64,000 nt of DNA from Aureispira sp. CCB-E (GTDB lineage Bacteria; Bacteroidota; Bacteroidia; Chitinophagales; Saprospiraceae): assembly GCF_031326345.1 (NCBI RefSeq), contig NZ_CP133671.1, forward strand, positions 6,401,001-6,465,000, in the 5' to 3' direction. This document shows positions 46,020-55,331 of the stretch, piece after piece. Every line of letters begins with the position of its first letter. Within the stretch, counting starts at the first letter, position 1. The notes below the pieces were generated by a model, which had not been told where the DNA came from, made no database searches, and saw only the letters and a program-made list of their open reading frames with translations. The translations under genes and the position numbers were made by a program.

Positions 46020-47972
46020 CTATTTAACCATACTTTTTAATACTTCCTCATTAATTTCAACAGTAAATTTCTCTTTTAATTTTTTAATGAGTTCTTTTTC
46101 CAAGCTATCTTGATAATCAGCAACAACATAGCCTCTTGCCTCATCTAATGTCTTAATAGATGGCTCGATAATCTCTTCTATTTTTGTAAAATACGTTGAT
46201 CCATCTTTGCTATACCCTTTGCTAACCGTTCCAGCTTTCCATTTCAATTTATCCAACTCCATGTTTTTGCCCTTCTCGTAAACGCCACTAGTTGTTTGCA
46301 CAATTTCACGATCTTTGTTAAACATAGCTTTTAAGCTCTCTGCACTTTTCTTTTTCGCTTTGGACTGGATTTTTTTAACCATTTTTTTATCATCTGTACG
46401 AAGTGTATAAAACGTTACGTTGGCACGTTGCTTCCATTTATAATTTTCTTTGTTCTCCTCATAAAATTTCTTCAAACCATCTTCATCGCTAGATGCCTTG
46501 TCCCATACCAGTTGTTTTTTTACTTCAAACAACAAAATTCCTTCTTCATATTCACGCATCAAGGCCTTGAACTCAGGATAACGTTTGTCCAACTGTGTTT
46601 CCTCGTAAGCCAAACATTTTTGGATGGCCAATTTCTTGATGATACGATCTACAGCAGCCTCAATCGTACGAGGTTGCTCGTTCATTCGCTCACTATGAGC
46701 ACGTTGAGCAATAGACATAAACTCGCGAACAGTTCCTTTCAAGTTTCCAACTGTAAACAAAGCCTTGTTTTCTAGGTCTTGATTTTTTTCTGCTTTCCAT
46801 TTGTAAGTCAAGAACGTATTATCTTTTTTCAACAGATCAATCAATTCTTTTTTCACAGCCTCATTCTCTTGATAATTTCCTTCTTTTTTGATATCCGCTA
46901 CCAAAGCATCTTGTATAATTTGGAAACGAGGCTTGCGCTTGATTTTATTAGTAATTTCTGACTTTACATCTTGATATTTAGGATTTTTGATTCCTTGATA
47001 ACGCTTTAGAATATGCCAACCTGCTTCAGTTTTTATTGGTTTAGAAATATTTCCATCTTGCTCCAATGCAAAAATTTCTTTTTCGAAGTCTTGTGCATAA
47101 TTGTTAATTCCAATCCATCCCAATTGTCCTCCTCTATTCTTAGTCGCATTATCTTGAGAATATTTACTAGCCAATTCTTCGAACTTACCACCCTCTTTTA
47201 ACACATTATACAACGAGTCTACTAGAGTTTTCGCACGGTCAGGATTTTTCTTTGTTCTTAGTAAAATGTGCGCTACTTTAATTCTTCCGTAAGCAGGGCG
47301 TACATCATCGACACGTACAATGTGGTACCCTTTGTCTGTCGTCACAATTTCCGAAAACGCTCCTTTTTTGGTTTCATACATTGCTGTTTCTAAACCATAA
47401 GGCAATTGCAAAGCTGTGAACCAACCTAAATTTCCTCCCTTTGCATTACTATATTGATCATCAGAATACTGCTTGGCCAAATCATTAAAGTTTTGAGCTG
47501 TCAATTCACTTTTAATTTTTTTAGCACGTTCAAAAGCTTCTCTTTTTACTTTTTCATCTGCATTTTGGTCCGCAGCAATAAAAATGTGGCTAATTTTACG
47601 ATCCTCTTTGCTTCTTTCGTATGCTTCTCGAACTAACTTTTCGGTAATTTCACGATCTGTCAAATATGTACTTGCCAATTGGCGTTTATATTGATCTTGC
47701 TCACGTTTTACTTCTGGCTTATCATTCAAACCAATATCAATACCTTCGGCAACTTGAAGTTTAAAGTTTACATACAAATCCAAGTACTCTTTAAGCGACT
47801 TTTCACTGTAATCTGCCTTTTCACCATTTGTTTTATTGTAAATATATTTGAACTCAGAAACATGAACTTCTTTGTCATTTACTTTAAACAGTACTGGGTC
47901 ATCTTGTGCTTGAATATTAGAAGTAAGCAATAACGCTACAGCCATAAAAATGGCACCTATACGATTGAGCAT
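46020..47972 (-). CDS. Periplasmic peptidyl-prolyl isomerase with two parvulin domains (SurA-like)
   Basis: A 650-residue exported protein (signal peptide MLNRIGAIFMAVALLLTSNIQA). An N-terminal helical chaperone-like region (about 23-120) opens with VLFKVNDKEVHVSEFKYIYN. Two parvulin domains follow: about 125-225 (ISHIFIAADQ, NAKGGNLGWFTALQLPYGLE, GYHIVRVDDVRP) and about 230-325 (VAHILLRTKKNP, NRGGQLGWIGINNYAQDFEK, GWHILKRYQG). A long helical C-terminal region (about 330-650) completes it. It probably helps fold outer-membrane proteins during passage through the periplasm. The C-terminal extension is much longer than in E. coli SurA but common in Bacteroidota. Confidence 0.93.
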   Translation of the reverse strand: MLNRIGAIFMAVALLLTSNIQAQDDPVLFKVNDKEVHVSEFKYIYNKTNGEKADYSEKSLKEYLDLYVNFKLQVAEGIDIGLNDKPEVKREQDQYKRQLASTYLTDREITEKLVREAYERSKEDRKISHIFIAADQNADEKVKREAFERAKKIKSELTAQNFNDLAKQYSDDQYSNAKGGNLGWFTALQLPYGLETAMYETKKGAFSEIVTTDKGYHIVRVDDVRPAYGRIKVAHILLRTKKNPDRAKTLVDSLYNVLKEGGKFEELASKYSQDNATKNRGGQLGWIGINNYAQDFEKEIFALEQDGNISKPIKTEAGWHILKRYQGIKNPKYQDVKSEITNKIKRKPRFQIIQDALVADIKKEGNYQENEAVKKELIDLLKKDNTFLTYKWKAEKNQDLENKALFTVGNLKGTVREFMSIAQRAHSERMNEQPRTIEAAVDRIIKKLAIQKCLAYEETQLDKRYPEFKALMREYEEGILLFEVKKQLVWDKASSDEDGLKKFYEENKENYKWKQRANVTFYTLRTDDKKMVKKIQSKAKKKSAESLKAMFNKDREIVQTTSGVYEKGKNMELDKLKWKAGTVSKGYSKDGSTYFTKIEEIIEPSIKTLDEARGYVVADYQDSLEKELIKKLKEKFTVEINEEVLKSMVK

Positions 47973-48435
47973 ATCTGTCTATTTAATTTTTGAGTTAATT
48001 GTAAAATAATTTTTTCCTTTAGTTATGTAATTATCTACCAATAGCTGGTACGTCGCTCTATTTTTAGTAGATTGTCAGACATAAAGTATGAAAATATAAT
48101 TGGTTTCTTCGCTCATACTTATTTACAAACTGGTTCATAAACGCATTTCATAATAATATCTATTGCTGTAGAAGCATTAAAAAGCAAACTACAACACATT
48201 ATTAACGAAAGGAATTTGTTTTTTCGTTAAAACAGTGCAAAAATATAGAAATTATACTAAAGCCCCTATTTTATAAGTCTAATAATCTAGACCAAATTAT
48301 ATTGTTTTACAAGATTATGGACAAATCTTGGTCATTAGTCTACCAAAAATAATGCTAAAGAAACAAAAGTAACAACACATCTTGTAGAAATTCTGTATAT
48401 TTAGGCCTCATAAAACTACTAAAATAAAGGTTAAT
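47973..48435. other. Divergent intergenic region
   Basis: AT-rich, about 460 bp, between the isomerase and lipoprotein genes. A TATATTTA (about 48393-48400) resembles a degenerate -7 box for the lipoprotein gene. Nothing else is recognised. Confidence 0.45.
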
Positions 48436-49149
48436 ATGATTACTAATTGGAAGCATTCTATTCAATATTTTTTTAAAATACTCTTTGGAGCTTTAGTAGT
48501 GGGATACATTACGAGCTGTGGTCCTATCAACTCCTCTCCATCTACACCTGATAAGTATGCATTTTCTAAGATCAATTGTTATGTTCGTTATCTGCAACAG
48601 ACAAGAGAACTAAAAGCAGATATGACATTCCGAACGGACTCTACCCAAGCCATTGAAGGAGAAGTTTTTTTGAACGATATGCCTTTAATTTTCAGAAAAC
48701 GCCCTGAAGTTGGTTTGCAATACAGCCTAACCAAGAACTCTGTGCCATTTGAAAATCAATATACCTTTAGTTATACCGAGAAAGACGGAAGTACAGTTAA
48801 GTTGCCAATCAAACTGAATTCTTTTGATAGCCTTAAAATTGCTTCTGATGGTGTTAGTAAAACGAAAGGGGGCTTACTCACTTGGAAGGGACCAGCACTT
48901 GGGTCAGAAGATGGCTTGGTGCTTATCTTTACCGATTCTAAAGGAAATACATTTTCTATCAATCACAGCGGCATTAGCCGAGGCAACAAATTCCAGATTA
49001 TCCCTGAACATGCTAATCGACTAGAGTTGGGCACGGCTACTGTACTTGCTACTCGAAAAAGAACGGTTATCAAACAAGAAAATAAGCTTACTCAAATGCT
49101 TACCATTGAATATTATACTGCACCTATTAAATTTGAAGTAAAAGAATAA
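48436..49149 (+). CDS. Lipoprotein of unknown function
   Basis: A 237-residue protein. The N-terminus MITNWKHSIQYFFKILFGALVVGYITSCGPINSS has a longer than usual n-region, a hydrophobic stretch and the lipobox YITSC. The mature part is beta-rich, with RELKADMTFRTDSTQAIEGE, the FENQYTFSYTEKDGSTVKLP strands and GLVLIFTDSKGNTFSINHSG. No known family was recognised; the pattern suggests an Ig-like or jelly-roll envelope protein. The next gene begins two bases after its stop codon, so the pair is almost certainly cotranscribed and may be coupled in translation. Confidence 0.75.
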   Translation: MITNWKHSIQYFFKILFGALVVGYITSCGPINSSPSTPDKYAFSKINCYVRYLQQTRELKADMTFRTDSTQAIEGEVFLNDMPLIFRKRPEVGLQYSLTKNSVPFENQYTFSYTEKDGSTVKLPIKLNSFDSLKIASDGVSKTKGGLLTWKGPALGSEDGLVLIFTDSKGNTFSINHSGISRGNKFQIIPEHANRLELGTATVLATRKRTVIKQENKLTQMLTIEYYTAPIKFEVKE

Positions 49150-49151
49150 TT

Positions 49152-49748
49152 ATGTTAATCATTGATAGTAAAGTCATCTCTCCCGAAATTTTTAACGAAG
49201 AATTTGTTTGTAACTTAAATGCTTGCAAAGGAGCTTGCTGTTGGGAAGGGGACTATGGTGCACCTTTGGAAACAGAAGAATTGGAAGTGTTGGAAAATAT
49301 TTATGAAAAAGTCAAACCCTTTCTAACCTCCGAAGGCATTAAAGCCATTGAAGAGCAAGGTGTCGCTGTTTATGTCCCACAAGAGCAAGAATTTGGAACA
49401 ACCTTAATTGACAACGCTGCCTGTGCTTATATGACGTATGAAGACAACGGGGTGGCTAAATGTGGTATCGAAAAAGCCTATGAAGCGGGTGCTGTTGATT
49501 ACCCCAAACCTATTTCTTGCCACCTCTACCCTATTCGAGTAGAACAATTAAACAATTCTAGTTTTGAGAAGTTGGACTATGATCGTTGGGATATTTGCTC
49601 TGCTGCTTGTGACAATGGTGCCAAATTGGGGGTACCCATCTATAAGTTTGTAAAAGGACCTCTCATTCGAAAATATGGAGCTGATTTTTATGAACAATTA
49701 GAACATATGGCAGATCACTTAGGCAACTCTGAAACACCTGATTTTTAG
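49152..49748 (+). CDS. DUF3109 family cysteine-rich protein
   Basis: A 198-residue cytoplasmic protein with the cysteine pattern of DUF3109, related to YkgJ-type metal-chelating proteins: FVCNLNACKGACCWEGDYGA at the N-terminus, then NAACAYMTYEDNGVAKCGIE, PISCHLYPIRVE and WDICSAACDNGAKLGVPIY. Eight to nine Cys are placed as in the family, consistent with binding an iron-sulphur or zinc centre (inference). The gene is widespread in Bacteroidota and its role is unknown. It follows a lipoprotein gene with a 2-bp gap. Confidence 0.9.
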   Translation: MLIIDSKVISPEIFNEEFVCNLNACKGACCWEGDYGAPLETEELEVLENIYEKVKPFLTSEGIKAIEEQGVAVYVPQEQEFGTTLIDNAACAYMTYEDNGVAKCGIEKAYEAGAVDYPKPISCHLYPIRVEQLNNSSFEKLDYDRWDICSAACDNGAKLGVPIYKFVKGPLIRKYGADFYEQLEHMADHLGNSETPDF

Positions 49749-49949
49749 CTTTAGACAAATATTCTTTGGTCTTGCACAAGGGCGATACTTAATAGAACTA
49801 TACTCGTGTTCTGCTGTTTTTAGTGGACTGCTACCATTCTAATGCTTGGTTGCTTCCTGTTGTACTAATGCCGTCCTTGTATTCTCCCTCCATAAAACCT
49901 CGTGGAGTCATTTTATAAAAAAATCTACCAATCAAAATTCTCGCTCCAT

Positions 49950-52631
49950 ATGTATCTACGTACTGCTTTATCCAAAAACAAAGCTACTGTTAAGGATATT
50001 TCTATTAATAATTATAGAGATGGAGGCATCAAAAATCACCAATTATCAGAAGAAATATACACCTTCACGGCTCTAGAAAAATTGTATATTTCTGGTGACT
50101 TTGTATCCTTAAGCCCCAAAATTTCAAACTTACAACAATTAGAACATTTAAGTATAGAATCCAATCTACTGACAGAACTTCCTGAAGAAATTGGAACACT
50201 CAAAAATTTACGCTATTTGTCTATTAAAGGCAACGTACTCTCTAAATTACCTGAGAGCCTATCCAATTTAGTTCATTTAAAAAGTCTTAGCATTTGGCGT
50301 TCTCCCAATATTACCAAACTGCCTGCTAGTATTAGTCAACTGCCTCTTTTAACTAGTATTTCTATATACTGGGGCAATATGACAGATTTAACAGCCCTTC
50401 GCCATGGCTTTAAAGCCTTAAAGGAATTTTATATCACAGAGAATCCACTAGATGATCAAACTGCTTCACCAATATGGGAACTTGAGCATTTAACTAAGTT
50501 AACGGTAACCAACAGTTTTCTTTCGAACATTCCCCAAAAAGTATTACGACTTAAACAACTACAAAATCTTGTTCTCTCTAATAATAGGCTAAAAACAATC
50601 CCTGACTTTTTGGCACAACTGCCCAAGCTAAAAGTTCTCAATTTTGAAAATAACCAAGTAGAAAAATTTCCTGTTTTTCTAGCACAGATGCCCTCTATTC
50701 AGCATATCGGTTGGAAAGATAATTCCTTTGGAAAATACGATCAAGCATTACTCCTTTTTCCTACCAATGTAACCAACCCGCACACGAAAACTAATGCATC
50801 TAAGCAATATGAGCATTTTATAAGCCGTGTCCGAAAGCAAAAATTTACTCCGAAAGCGCAAAAACTTTTTTTTGATATTCAGTCTCAACAGCCCTTAAAA
50901 ACAGGAGCATTTGAACGCTCTGATTTTCTAGAAATTCTATCCTTTGAGGACAAAACATTTCGCTCTACAGTTATTAACCAATTGCTAGATTACGAAAAAA
51001 AACGATTCGATAAGAACGGTTTAAGCTCTGGCGACACCTTGGTTGCTTTGGGTAAAGCTACACTTCCTAAAAATGAAATACGTAGCATTCTGAAAGAAAA
51101 TGGGGTTAATTATCAAACTAAAATAGACGCTCAAACCACACATATACTAGTTGGCAATTCAGGAATAACAGACTATAGTCTCTTATCAGACAAAGAACAT
51201 ACTTTAGTTAGCCAACAGGCTTTTCAACAGTATGTTAATACCATAAAAAAACCTTATTTGTTGGAACAAGAAAACAAGAACAGTTTCGACCATCTTTCAA
51301 GTTTGCTATTGAGTCAAAATCTAGAAAATCAAAGTTTAGGAATTGAATTATTACAGGGAGGAGGGACTCCAAAAGAATTGTTGACTGAATTGTTTATTGT
51401 CTTTAAGTTCTCCGAAGACAAAAAAATAGCTGCTAAAGCTAAAAAATTGTTAAGTGCAAATGCTTCAAAAGAAATATTAGAAAAACTAAAACTAAGAATT
51501 AATCTAAAAATTGTAAAAGATCACTACAAAACAGAAAATAAATTAGAACGCCTTACAGAAGGTACTAGCTTAGAAGTTTGGAAAATCGCACAGTATGCTT
51601 ATCGATATCGTCCTAAAGTATGGGCACCGAAAGTCCCTTTAGGACTAAAAAATGCCCCTAAAGATATAGCCATTAACTTTTTAGTGGAAGTCGTTCGTGC
51701 AATGTCCTCCAATTCTTATACTATTGAACCAAATCTACTTCCTCATATTCAACTACTGTATCAAAACTGTACCTTCTTAAAAGACATAAAATTCCATCGG
51801 ATTGCTCAAAACATTGATGGCATTTCGAGTTTGACACAATTAGAAAAAATTACCTATTATTTTGTCAAAGATGCGCATATTCCCAACGATTTATACTTGC
51901 TGCCAAATTTAAAATCAATTCGTTTGACTCAAACTTATAGCAAGAATTGGGCAAGCTTATTGACTCAACTTAGTCAAATTACAACGTTTAAAAAACTATC
52001 CATTTGGCACTCTATGGAAACAGGCTTGCACCCAGACATTTCCAAAATACAGCAGTTGGAACATTTTGTTTGCAATCGCACCCTATTATCTACCCAAAGT
52101 ATCGCCGTACTTGCACAACTTCCTCATCTAAAATACCTAAATTTAGATACTACTTCTGAGCACTTAGATGACCGCTACTTAGCTTTAGAAAATCTCGAAG
52201 CATTGTCTTTTCACAATGAAACTATTTATCAAGTCACCCCACGTATTGCGGAGTTCAAATACTTAAAATCATTGCGTTTGACAGGAGCACTCGTACTACC
52301 TGATACCATTCCTCCCATGCCTCAATTAGAGTCACTTTTTATCAAAACGAGTTACCATGCTCCTTCCCCTATCCAGTATACTCAGCTACAGAATTTGACT
52401 CATTTAAAAAAAATGACCATTAACGGCAATGTCACTAATCTAAAATCAATGCTGCCTCATTTCAAGCATTTAGAGTATTTAGAATTGTCCTTTAATAATA
52501 TTGAACTTCAGGATCTAATTACTGCCTTACAACAATTACCTAAGTTAAAAAAGCTCAAGCGCTACCTTTCTACTCAGGAACTACTTACACTACAAAAAGC
52601 ACATCCTCATTTAGAGATTTTAATTTCATAA
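49950..52631 (+). CDS. Leucine-rich-repeat protein with a central BRCT-like domain
   Basis: The ATG at 49950 gives 893 residues; a GTG 16 codons upstream (49902) is the alternative. No signal peptide is present, so it is cytoplasmic. Two arrays of leucine-rich repeats flank a central region. The N-terminal array (about 30-260) has repeats such as LEHLSIESNLLTELPEEIGT and LQNLVLSNNRLKTIPDFLAQ. A BRCT-like segment (about 365-435) reads LVALGKATLPKNEIRSILKE NGVNYQTKIDAQTTHILVG in two parts, the typical DNA-repair BRCT opening. A helical section follows (about 440-620), then a more diverged leucine-rich array (about 620-890). BRCT domains usually bind phosphopeptides or DNA ends, and LRRs bind proteins, so a scaffold is likely. 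The partner is unknown. Confidence 0.82.
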   Translation: MYLRTALSKNKATVKDISINNYRDGGIKNHQLSEEIYTFTALEKLYISGDFVSLSPKISNLQQLEHLSIESNLLTELPEEIGTLKNLRYLSIKGNVLSKLPESLSNLVHLKSLSIWRSPNITKLPASISQLPLLTSISIYWGNMTDLTALRHGFKALKEFYITENPLDDQTASPIWELEHLTKLTVTNSFLSNIPQKVLRLKQLQNLVLSNNRLKTIPDFLAQLPKLKVLNFENNQVEKFPVFLAQMPSIQHIGWKDNSFGKYDQALLLFPTNVTNPHTKTNASKQYEHFISRVRKQKFTPKAQKLFFDIQSQQPLKTGAFERSDFLEILSFEDKTFRSTVINQLLDYEKKRFDKNGLSSGDTLVALGKATLPKNEIRSILKENGVNYQTKIDAQTTHILVGNSGITDYSLLSDKEHTLVSQQAFQQYVNTIKKPYLLEQENKNSFDHLSSLLLSQNLENQSLGIELLQGGGTPKELLTELFIVFKFSEDKKIAAKAKKLLSANASKEILEKLKLRINLKIVKDHYKTENKLERLTEGTSLEVWKIAQYAYRYRPKVWAPKVPLGLKNAPKDIAINFLVEVVRAMSSNSYTIEPNLLPHIQLLYQNCTFLKDIKFHRIAQNIDGISSLTQLEKITYYFVKDAHIPNDLYLLPNLKSIRLTQTYSKNWASLLTQLSQITTFKKLSIWHSMETGLHPDISKIQQLEHFVCNRTLLSTQSIAVLAQLPHLKYLNLDTTSEHLDDRYLALENLEALSFHNETIYQVTPRIAEFKYLKSLRLTGALVLPDTIPPMPQLESLFIKTSYHAPSPIQYTQLQNLTHLKKMTINGNVTNLKSMLPHFKHLEYLELSFNNIELQDLITALQQLPKLKKLKRYLSTQELLTLQKAHPHLEILIS

Positions 52632-52642
52632 TTATAACGGAA

Positions 52643-52688
52643 AAAGTCCTTTGACTCAATACTAGTTGGTATGAATCAAAGGACTTTC
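52643..52688. terminator. Bidirectional terminator
   Basis: Perfect 12-bp stem AAAGTCCTTTGA / TCAAAGGACTTT with a 21-base loop, between the LRR gene and the convergent RNase G gene. Confidence 0.75.
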
Positions 52689-52731
52689 TTAAAATAACTC
52701 TATAAGTTTCTATTGTTGATAACACAAGTTG

Positions 52732-54324
52732 TTAATTCAAGCGAATTTCATCATCATTTTCATCAAAGAAACAATATTTCATCATGTGATACTTATTGTC
52801 GACTGTCACACGAATCCAACGGCGATATTCTTTTCTCCATTGCATGAGCAAACTCCATAAAAAGCCTTTTTTGAGATAAGCATTCACAAAAGGATGCACA
52901 TGAATTGTTAACTTATTAGGGCTTTGAGATTTGATAATAAATTCCAAATCTCTTTTGATATCGTCCAATAATAAAATGGAAGGGTTAATCTTTCCTGTTC
53001 CAGTACAAACAGGACACTGCTCGGCTGTTGAAATCGTTACAGCAGGGCGAACTCGCTCTCGTGTAATTTGCATCAAGCCAAATTTACTCAAAGGCAAAAT
53101 GGTATGCTTAGCATTATCCTCTGACATAAACTGCTTCATAGCATGAAACAATTTCACTTTATTTTCATTCTTGCGAACATCAATAAAATCGATAATGATA
53201 ATTCCCCCAATATCTCTCAAACGCAATTGACGGGCAATTTCTTCAGCAGATTCTAGATTAACACGAAGCGCATTTTCCTCTTGATCATTGCTCACCATTT
53301 TGTGACCGCTATTAACATCAATCACATGCATGGCTTCCGTGCTTTCAATAACCAAGTATGCCCCTGAAGCCATTGTCGCAGTCTTGCCAAATGAAGATTT
53401 TATCTGCTTAGTAATTCCGAACTGGTCAAAAATAGGTCTTGAGCCAGAATAATGTTTGACAATATCTACTTTTTTAGGAGCTACTTTTTTGATCTCGCTA
53501 ACAACCTCTTCTTGTACTTTTCGGTCATTGACAATCACCCTAGAGAAAGACTCGTTCCAAAAATCACGAATCAAGCTCTTTGTTTTATTAAGTTCGCTCA
53601 AACATTTGATTGGTGCAGATGCTTGATATAACTCTTTGTAAATTTTTTCCCATTTATTGACTAATTCAGTGATATCATCGTGCAATTCTGCCACTCGTTT
53701 TCCTTCGGCAGCTGTACGTACAATAAAGCCAAAATTTTTAGGTCGAATACTTTCCATCAAACGTCTTAAACGCTCTCTTTCTTCATCGCTAGTAACTTTT
53801 TTAGAAACAGCAATGACATTTGTAAAAGGAGTTAAGACAACGTAACGTCCTGCAATTGTAATTTCACAACACAGACGAGGACCTTTGGTTGATATGGGTT
53901 CTTTGAGTACTTGCACCAAAACATTTTGACCTTTGGTCAATACTTGGTTGATTTTTCCTTTTTTCAAGATATCGGACTCTATATTAAATCCTTTCAAAAG
54001 ATGCGTGGGCAAGCTCCCTTCTATGGCTCCATTTGTAAATTTAATCAGAGATTTTAGCTTGGGACCTAGATCTGTATAATGCAAAAAAGCATCCTTTTTG
54101 GAGTGACCAATGTTTACAAATGCAGCATTTAAGCCTGGCAGTAATTTGGTTACTCGCCCAAGGTAAATATCACCAACAATTAAGTTGTTTTTAAGGGACT
54201 GGTTATGCAACTCTACCAATTTTTTATTTTCAATTAATGCTAACTGAATTTCTTTTTGGTTCGAGTTAATGATTAATTCTTTTTCCAAAGCTTTATTATT
54301 CTTTTTTCGTAAGAGTTTCTTCAA
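52732..54324 (-). CDS. rng: Ribonuclease E/G family endoribonuclease
   Basis: A 530-residue RNase G-like enzyme that processes rRNA and starts mRNA decay. The S1-like RNA-binding domain (about 45-130) contains GDIYLGRVTKLLPGLNAAFV. The catalytic DNase I-like domain has the two metal-binding Asp in EAMHVIDVNSGHKMVSNDQE and IGGIIIIDFIDVRKNENKVK. The zinc-link is CPVCTGTGK (about 440), where the family dimerises. The C-terminus is short, without the RNase E scaffold. Next upstream is a long gap and then the HU operon on the same strand. Confidence 0.95.
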   Translation of the reverse strand: MKKLLRKKNNKALEKELIINSNQKEIQLALIENKKLVELHNQSLKNNLIVGDIYLGRVTKLLPGLNAAFVNIGHSKKDAFLHYTDLGPKLKSLIKFTNGAIEGSLPTHLLKGFNIESDILKKGKINQVLTKGQNVLVQVLKEPISTKGPRLCCEITIAGRYVVLTPFTNVIAVSKKVTSDEERERLRRLMESIRPKNFGFIVRTAAEGKRVAELHDDITELVNKWEKIYKELYQASAPIKCLSELNKTKSLIRDFWNESFSRVIVNDRKVQEEVVSEIKKVAPKKVDIVKHYSGSRPIFDQFGITKQIKSSFGKTATMASGAYLVIESTEAMHVIDVNSGHKMVSNDQEENALRVNLESAEEIARQLRLRDIGGIIIIDFIDVRKNENKVKLFHAMKQFMSEDNAKHTILPLSKFGLMQITRERVRPAVTISTAEQCPVCTGTGKINPSILLLDDIKRDLEFIIKSQSPNKLTIHVHPFVNAYLKKGFLWSLLMQWRKEYRRWIRVTVDNKYHMMKYCFFDENDDEIRLN

Positions 54325-55214
54325 TCCATCCGATTAACATTATAACAAGAACAGCATAATTCACAACAAATTATTTCTGGTTCTAAAATGTTTAGATACT
54401 CTTTAGTGTTTAGCTTATAAACACTCTTATATTTTTAATATTTTTTTCAATCTCATAAATATGCGTGTATATCCATACACTCCAATTTATATATCCCTTC
54501 TATTAAGTGGATAGGTACAATTTGGAAATTTGATTGGTGTATTTTTTTTGTTGGTACAAAAAATCAAATTGCATCATCTTCATCTTGCTTCTAAGTATTT
54601 AGTATATCGTCAAATACTTGTTATTATCAAGAAGAATAAAGCCAATACTTACTAGTAACTGTTCATTGTTAGTTTCATACACAGTTACCTAAATCATTTA
54701 ACTATAGAATATGTTATTATCACCGTTGATAAGAACTATCAAAAAATCATTAGCTGGTGAACGGTACCAACTGTTGGTTGATATCAATTATGGCTACATA
54801 TCAAAGAGCCTAAATACAGCACTTTCTAGCCAAAAAAATTCCATTCCCCCTTTTGTAGACCCAAAGGAAGTTAAATAATTATAGTACAAGATGAACATGT
54901 AAAACATGTTCAGATTAATAGTTTTAAAAAACATCTAAAACCATCAATCAAAAAGAGAATAGGAGAGAATAATAGAAGCGAATTAGTAAAACCAATTCAT
55001 TTTTTGAGTATTGGGCATCTAGTTTTTGGACTTTCAAAGTAGTCTTATTGTATTTAACTGGAGACTACTTTTAATAATATTCCAAGTTTTTTTGCTATTA
55101 GCAGCAGCAGCAAAGCAATTATTTGCTTTATCTTTTGCTCATAGCCCTATACAAACACAGGGCAAGTAAATTACTTTGCCCTTGTGTTTTTATATAGTTA
55201 TCACTTAAAAGAAA
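54325..55214. other. Long intergenic region with hairpins
   Basis: About 890 bp with no credible coding frame. Inverted repeats are GAACATGTAAAACATGTTC (54893-54911), AAAGTAGTC / GACTACTTT around an 18-base loop (55038-55073), and the terminator-like stem at 55153-55191. The rest is AT-rich. Confidence 0.5.
55153..55191. terminator. Terminator-like hairpin
   Basis: ACACAGGGCAAGTAA / TTACTTTGCCCTTGTGT pairs with two bulges; there is a T5 run on the plus side. It may end the minus-strand operon that includes the 30-residue basic protein, or a plus-strand transcript from the gap. Confidence 0.55.
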
Positions 55215-55307
55215 TTACTTCTTCTTCTTGTGACGATTCTTGCGCAATCTTTTCTTACGTTTGTGAGTTGCTATTTTATGTCTTTTACGTTTTTTTCCAC
55301 AAGGCAT
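55215..55307 (-). CDS. AURKAIP1/COX24-like small basic ribosome-associated protein
   Basis: A 30-residue protein, MPCGKKRKRHKIATHKRKKR followed by LRKNRHKKKK; almost half of it is Lys or Arg. This is the short protein found throughout Bacteroidota and listed as an AURKAIP1/COX24-domain protein, related to mitochondrial ribosomal protein mS38. It is believed to be a ribosomal subunit protein in this phylum (recalled from ribosome structures, not shown here). Its stop lies 24 bp beyond the terminator-like hairpin. The TPR gene ends 25 bp upstream and HU lies further upstream on the same strand. It is too short for most gene-finding cut-offs. Confidence 0.88.
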   Translation of the reverse strand: MPCGKKRKRHKIATHKRKKRLRKNRHKKKK

Positions 55308-55331
55308 ATTCTTGATATTTTACGTTTGTTA

